Shown here: positions 60,901-64,000 of the stretch, piece by piece | How positions within the stretch are numbered: position 1 is the first letter of the stretch | Layout of the letters: the number at the start of each line of letters is the position of its first letter | NCBI RefSeq assembly: GCF_004402485.1 | Contig: NZ_SOFG01000009.1 | Location: 225,439-289,438 of the forward strand | Source of the DNA: Cryobacterium algoricola | GTDB lineage: Bacteria > Actinomycetota > Actinomycetes > Actinomycetales > Microbacteriaceae | Reading direction: 5' to 3' | Length of the DNA: 64,000 bases | Position numbers and translations under genes: made by a program | Notes under the pieces: model-generated | Databases searched by the model: none | The model's input: the letters and a program-made list of their open reading frames with translations, nothing else | Told to the model about the DNA's origin: nothing

Positions 60901-61713
60901 CTACCTCCCTGGCACCAACGCCGCGAGGGCGCTCTCGGTGGGTGTGCCCGGCTCGGCGAAGTAGAGGAAAATCGAGTGGTCGTCGGCGCCGACCAGAGGG
61001 AGGTGGGCGTAGTGCAGTGAAAGGGCGCCCACCACGGGGTGAATCATCGAGTGGGTACCCTCGGTCATGCCCTCGATGTCGTACCGGTGCCAGAGCTCCC
61101 GGAACCGGTCGCTGTCGCGCATGAGATGGGTGATGAGCTCCTGGGTTCGCGCGTCGTCGGGATACAGGCCTGCCCGGGAGCGCAAGAGGGCAATCGAGCG
61201 CGCGCTCAGACCGTTCCAGTCCACGTGAAGGGCGCGCACGTCGGCATCGAGCAGCAGCACGGCGACGGAGTTGCGGCCGGTCTGATAGCCGCCGATCAAG
61301 GTGGACATGAGCGGGTTGGTCGCCACGATGTCGAAGCGGCGATCGAGGATCATCGCGGCCGTAGTCGGCCAGGAGCTGATGAGCCAACGGGCACGCTCGA
61401 CGGCCGGCGGGGAGATCGGCGAGGTCGGCTTCGAGGTGATGCGCGCCAGTGCGTGCAGGTAGGAATTCGCCGTAGCGTCCAGCCTCAGAGCACGCGACAG
61501 CGAATCGAGTACCTGGTCGGTGGGGTGGGCCTCCTGGCCCTGTTCGAGCTTGACGTAGTACTCGGTGCTGATCCCCGCGATGGCCGCCACCTCAGAGCGT
61601 CGGAGCCCGGGCACTCGGCGAATACCTGCGCCTTCGGGGAGCGCGACGTCGGCAGGTCGCAGCAGTTCGCGGCGGGCTCGCAAATAATCGCCGAGCGGAT
61701 GCGGACTGGGCAT
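60901..61713 (-). CDS. XRE-family regulator with MmyB-like domain
   Basis: A 270-residue regulator. The HTH covers about 10-75 (GLRRSEVAAIAGISTEYYVK, LEQG) and the MmyB-like ligand-binding domain the rest (WPTTAAMILDRRFDIVATNP, VGALSLHYAHLPLVG). Such regulators often control neighbouring SDR genes. I chose the ATG at 61713; the open frame extends to 61743. Confidence 0.9.
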   Translation of the reverse strand: MPSPHPLGDYLRARRELLRPADVALPEGAGIRRVPGLRRSEVAAIAGISTEYYVKLEQGQEAHPTDQVLDSLSRALRLDATANSYLHALARITSKPTSPISPPAVERARWLISSWPTTAAMILDRRFDIVATNPLMSTLIGGYQTGRNSVAVLLLDADVRALHVDWNGLSARSIALLRSRAGLYPDDARTQELITHLMRDSDRFRELWHRYDIEGMTEGTHSMIHPVVGALSLHYAHLPLVGADDHSIFLYFAEPGTPTESALAALVPGR

Positions 61714-61761
61714 GCCGAATTCTATCGACACGCCCACGGCCACGGAAGAGTGAGGCGATCG

Positions 61762-61887
61762 TCTATCGGTGGCAGCTGTGGCGAGGTCGTCGACTCGGAA
61801 ACGGTTGACGTATTGCTACGACTGGCAGACACCGCCATTCATCAGGCCAAGTCCGCGGGACGCAATCACGTGTACCTCGCTTCGTAG
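61762..61887 (+). pseudogene. C-terminal fragment of a GGDEF protein
   Basis: 41 residues (SIGGSCGEVVDSETVDVLLR, then LADTAIHQAKSAGRNHVYLAS and stop) match the C-terminus of the diguanylate cyclase at 54033 (SIGGSCGAVVESETIDALLR...). The DNA matches at about 70-75% by eye, so this is an old paralogue, not a recent copy. The rest of the gene is missing and is replaced by the XRE gene on the other strand. Confidence 0.85.
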
Positions 61888-62180
61888 CAAGCTCAGAAGG
61901 CGGCGAACCCGATTGGGGACGAGCTGGATGATCACGAGCGACCGACTCCCCATCCAAGCGGCAACCAACATGATCGCGTTGAATATCATCCCCGTGGGGT
62001 GGCCACACGTAGCACCGAGATCATTGAACATCGCTGGCTCAAGCCCGGAACCGTTTACGTCAGCTCCGGCAATCCGGGAGGACGGCGACCGAACCATCTC
62101 AATGTCACTGATGTTCTGATGCACCAGCGGGGCGAGTTTCTCGCTGAATGCCGTCACGACACCGGGCTACAATCACGCGC

Positions 62181-63776
62181 ATGCGAACGACTCGCGAGCG
62201 GCGCCGATCAGTTCCCTTGCGGGGCGGCTTGATGATCGCGGTCGCCCTGATCACGTCGCTCGCAGCGGGCACAACAGTGTCCGCTGGCGCCGCTGTACCA
62301 TCGTCGCACGGGTGGGCAACGGCATCCGAGATCACTGCGCTTCTGGAAAAAGAGCGCGCCGATCTGAAGCTGTCGGGCCTCGCCGTGGTCGTGCTCTCGG
62401 GGGGATCGGTCCTATTCGAGGGGGCGTTCGGCGACGCGGCACCGGGCGGGCCCACCGTCACGCTCAACACACCGTTCGTGCTCGGGTCGACGTCGAAACA
62501 ATTGACGGGACTCGCGATCCAACAACTCATTGCACAGGGCAAGCTGTCACTCCACGACACGGTCGGTACGCTGTTGCGCCATCTCGGCAGCGAAAGCAGC
62601 CCCTTCGCTGACGTGACGGTCGCAGAACTCCTCAGTCACACATCCGGGATCAGCACCGGCGCAGGTACGGCAGATGTGTTCGATCCAACGCCTGCGTTCG
62701 CCTCACTCGGAACCGAGACGCGCCATCTGTTGATGACCGCGCCGTCGTCGATGGCGGGCACGAGCTTCGAATACTCGAACGGCAACTACACTCTGCTCGG
62801 ATCGATCATCGAGGAGATCACGGGGCAGACATTTGAGACCGCCCTACAGATACTCGTGGGTCGGCCCCTCGGGCTCGACGCGACCACGAGCGACCTCACA
62901 GCTGCCCAGGCGAACGGGCTAGCGTCGGGCCATTACACGTGGTTCGGGGTGATCGACTCGACAACGCCCGGCCCGCGCTGGCCGATGGGCGCACCATCTG
63001 CCTATACGAGCTCGACCGCGGCTGATCTCACTCGCCTGCTCAAGGCCGAGTTGGGTCGGCCATCCGGCATCGACTCCGCCGTGTTCGGGGCCGATCACGC
63101 ACCGTTGGCCGCCGTCGATAAATACAGCAGGTATGCCAGCGGCTGGTACATGCGCTCGTTCTGGGAATTGCACGATGATGACGAAAACTTCGACGACCCG
63201 GCCCTCCCGCTGATCTATGAGCACGATGGCGACACCACCCGGGAAACCTCATACCTGGCGTTTTCTCCCGACCTTGGTTTGGGGGTTATTGTGCTGAGCA
63301 ACACCGGGCTCGGCACCGACACGGCTCGATTCAGCGAATTCACGTACCGGCTCCTCCACACCATCGTCGGCACAACGGCTGCGCCTCATCTGGTTGATCC
63401 GGTCATCGCCGCGGCGCCCGTCATCATGATTGTGTTGCCCCTTCTCCAGCTGGCCGCTCTGATCCTTCTGACTGTCTCGTTCGTGCGCCGGCGCCTGGGC
63501 CGGATCGCCCGAGTGATACTGCGGGTCGTCGCCGCGCTCGTAACAGTGGTCACTGTGTTCGTCGCATTCGTTGCCGTACCGGAAAGGACAAACCAGTCCC
63601 TTTTCAATCGCGTGTGGTGGGCCGGGGTGCCGGATCTGGCGGTATCGACTGCGTCCAGCTTGGTGTTCGCGGCGGCGACCATTGTCTTCGGGGCGGTCGC
63701 GCTGATTCAGGCACAGCACAGGAGACGCAGCCTGTCTGTGAACGATCCCGCTGACAACGCATCCTCGAATCACTAA
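62181..63776 (+). CDS. Serine beta-lactamase-like membrane protein
   Basis: A 531-residue protein: N-terminal signal or anchor (about 15-38), a serine beta-lactamase/DD-peptidase-like domain (about 45-400) with SxxK in GSTSKQL and YxN in YSNGNYTLLG, and three or four C-terminal membrane helices (about 405-515). Such proteins act on peptidoglycan or esters outside the membrane; substrate here is unknown. I chose the ATG at 62181 over 62148. Confidence 0.88.
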   Translation: MRTTRERRRSVPLRGGLMIAVALITSLAAGTTVSAGAAVPSSHGWATASEITALLEKERADLKLSGLAVVVLSGGSVLFEGAFGDAAPGGPTVTLNTPFVLGSTSKQLTGLAIQQLIAQGKLSLHDTVGTLLRHLGSESSPFADVTVAELLSHTSGISTGAGTADVFDPTPAFASLGTETRHLLMTAPSSMAGTSFEYSNGNYTLLGSIIEEITGQTFETALQILVGRPLGLDATTSDLTAAQANGLASGHYTWFGVIDSTTPGPRWPMGAPSAYTSSTAADLTRLLKAELGRPSGIDSAVFGADHAPLAAVDKYSRYASGWYMRSFWELHDDDENFDDPALPLIYEHDGDTTRETSYLAFSPDLGLGVIVLSNTGLGTDTARFSEFTYRLLHTIVGTTAAPHLVDPVIAAAPVIMIVLPLLQLAALILLTVSFVRRRLGRIARVILRVVAALVTVVTVFVAFVAVPERTNQSLFNRVWWAGVPDLAVSTASSLVFAAATIVFGAVALIQAQHRRRSLSVNDPADNASSNH

Positions 63777-64000
63777 GGAAACGGCTGCGGCTTCGAATCC
63801 CCCTGCCGCACAGCTCAAGCGGAGTTAGACACCACACAGAGCGCGGAGAGATGCTACCCATGCTGCATCGATGGTCGGTCTCGGTCAGTCAGTCTCGGCG
63901 ACCTCTGGATGAGCGGCAGAGTACCCAAGGTGACGACGGTACCCCTGGAGGTCGTCATGGTATCTTCATCCGACGAGCGCCATTGACACGGGCAGCATCA
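63777..64000. other. Terminal stretch with tRNA-like 3' piece
   Basis: GGCTTCGAATCC then CCCTGCCGCA (about 63789-63810) resembles the T-arm and acceptor 3' end of a Ser-type tRNA, but no other tRNA part is present. TGACGAC/GTCGTCA (63931-63937 and 63951-63957) form a small stem. No gene is supported. Confidence 0.3.

Noticed and set aside
1..64000. CRISPR array or prophage structural genes
   Set aside because: No regularly spaced repeats and no capsid, tail, terminase or portal genes were seen.

Overview
The window is high-GC DNA with short operons, many overlapping start/stop codons and several apparently leaderless genes. This fits an actinobacterium. Gene content and protein style (HTH regulators, DUF3105, SHOCT proteins, fused NirK) suggest Microbacteriaceae or a close relative, but that placement is inference. 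No complete rRNA, tRNA or CRISPR array was found.

Region 1 (about 1-1860) is decayed DNA. It holds a small coiled-coil membrane protein, an IS21-type insertion remnant, and a frameshifted relic of a DUF2249 gene whose intact relative lies at 25.6 kb.

Region 2 (about 2-31.3 kb) is an anaerobic nitrogen-respiration block. It encodes an NnrS-like membrane protein, a three-part copper nitrite reductase (membrane domain + cupredoxin + NirK), a quinol nitric oxide reductase with three accessory membrane proteins, narGHJI, a nitrate/nitrite transporter, a chlorite-dismutase-family heme protein, and molybdopterin genes (moaA, moaD). Regulators are one Crp/Fnr protein and three related SufR-like HTH proteins with a conserved Cys/His motif. 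Together these would take nitrate to nitrous oxide. No nitrous oxide reductase gene is present. A small redox/metal group follows: Rieske protein, DUF2249, HMA metallochaperone, P-type ATPase, 7Fe ferredoxin and gabT.

Region 3 (about 31.3-36.3 kb) is a TetR-controlled 2-oxoacid (pyruvate or acetoin) dehydrogenase operon, E1alpha-E1beta-E2, with an acetoin/diacetyl reductase-like SDR.

Region 4 (about 36.4-51.3 kb) is a metal and thiol-redox island. It is bounded by two identical 37-bp sequences that look like the 3' end of a tRNA gene. Each sits among short integrase-arm-like repeats within about 0.5 kb of partly matching flank. Inside are a CmtR-type repressor with a cation transporter, a serine recombinase lacking a key arginine, a DUF3105/redoxin/CcdA thiol module, a BlaI/M56 protease switch with matching operators at two operons, a DUF305 lipoprotein, a DUF6153-like protein, a CopB-like ATPase behind a CsoR-type operator, a Met-rich sensor kinase with its response regulator, a secreted cupredoxin and SHOCT proteins.

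Region 5 (about 51.3-64 kb) is mixed. It holds a DUF2252 protein, a diguanylate cyclase (with a second fragment of a related gene at 61.8 kb), a TetR/ketopantoate-reductase-like pair with twin operators, an MMPL relic, an XRE-SDR-hydrolase-MFS run and a serine beta-lactamase-like membrane protein.
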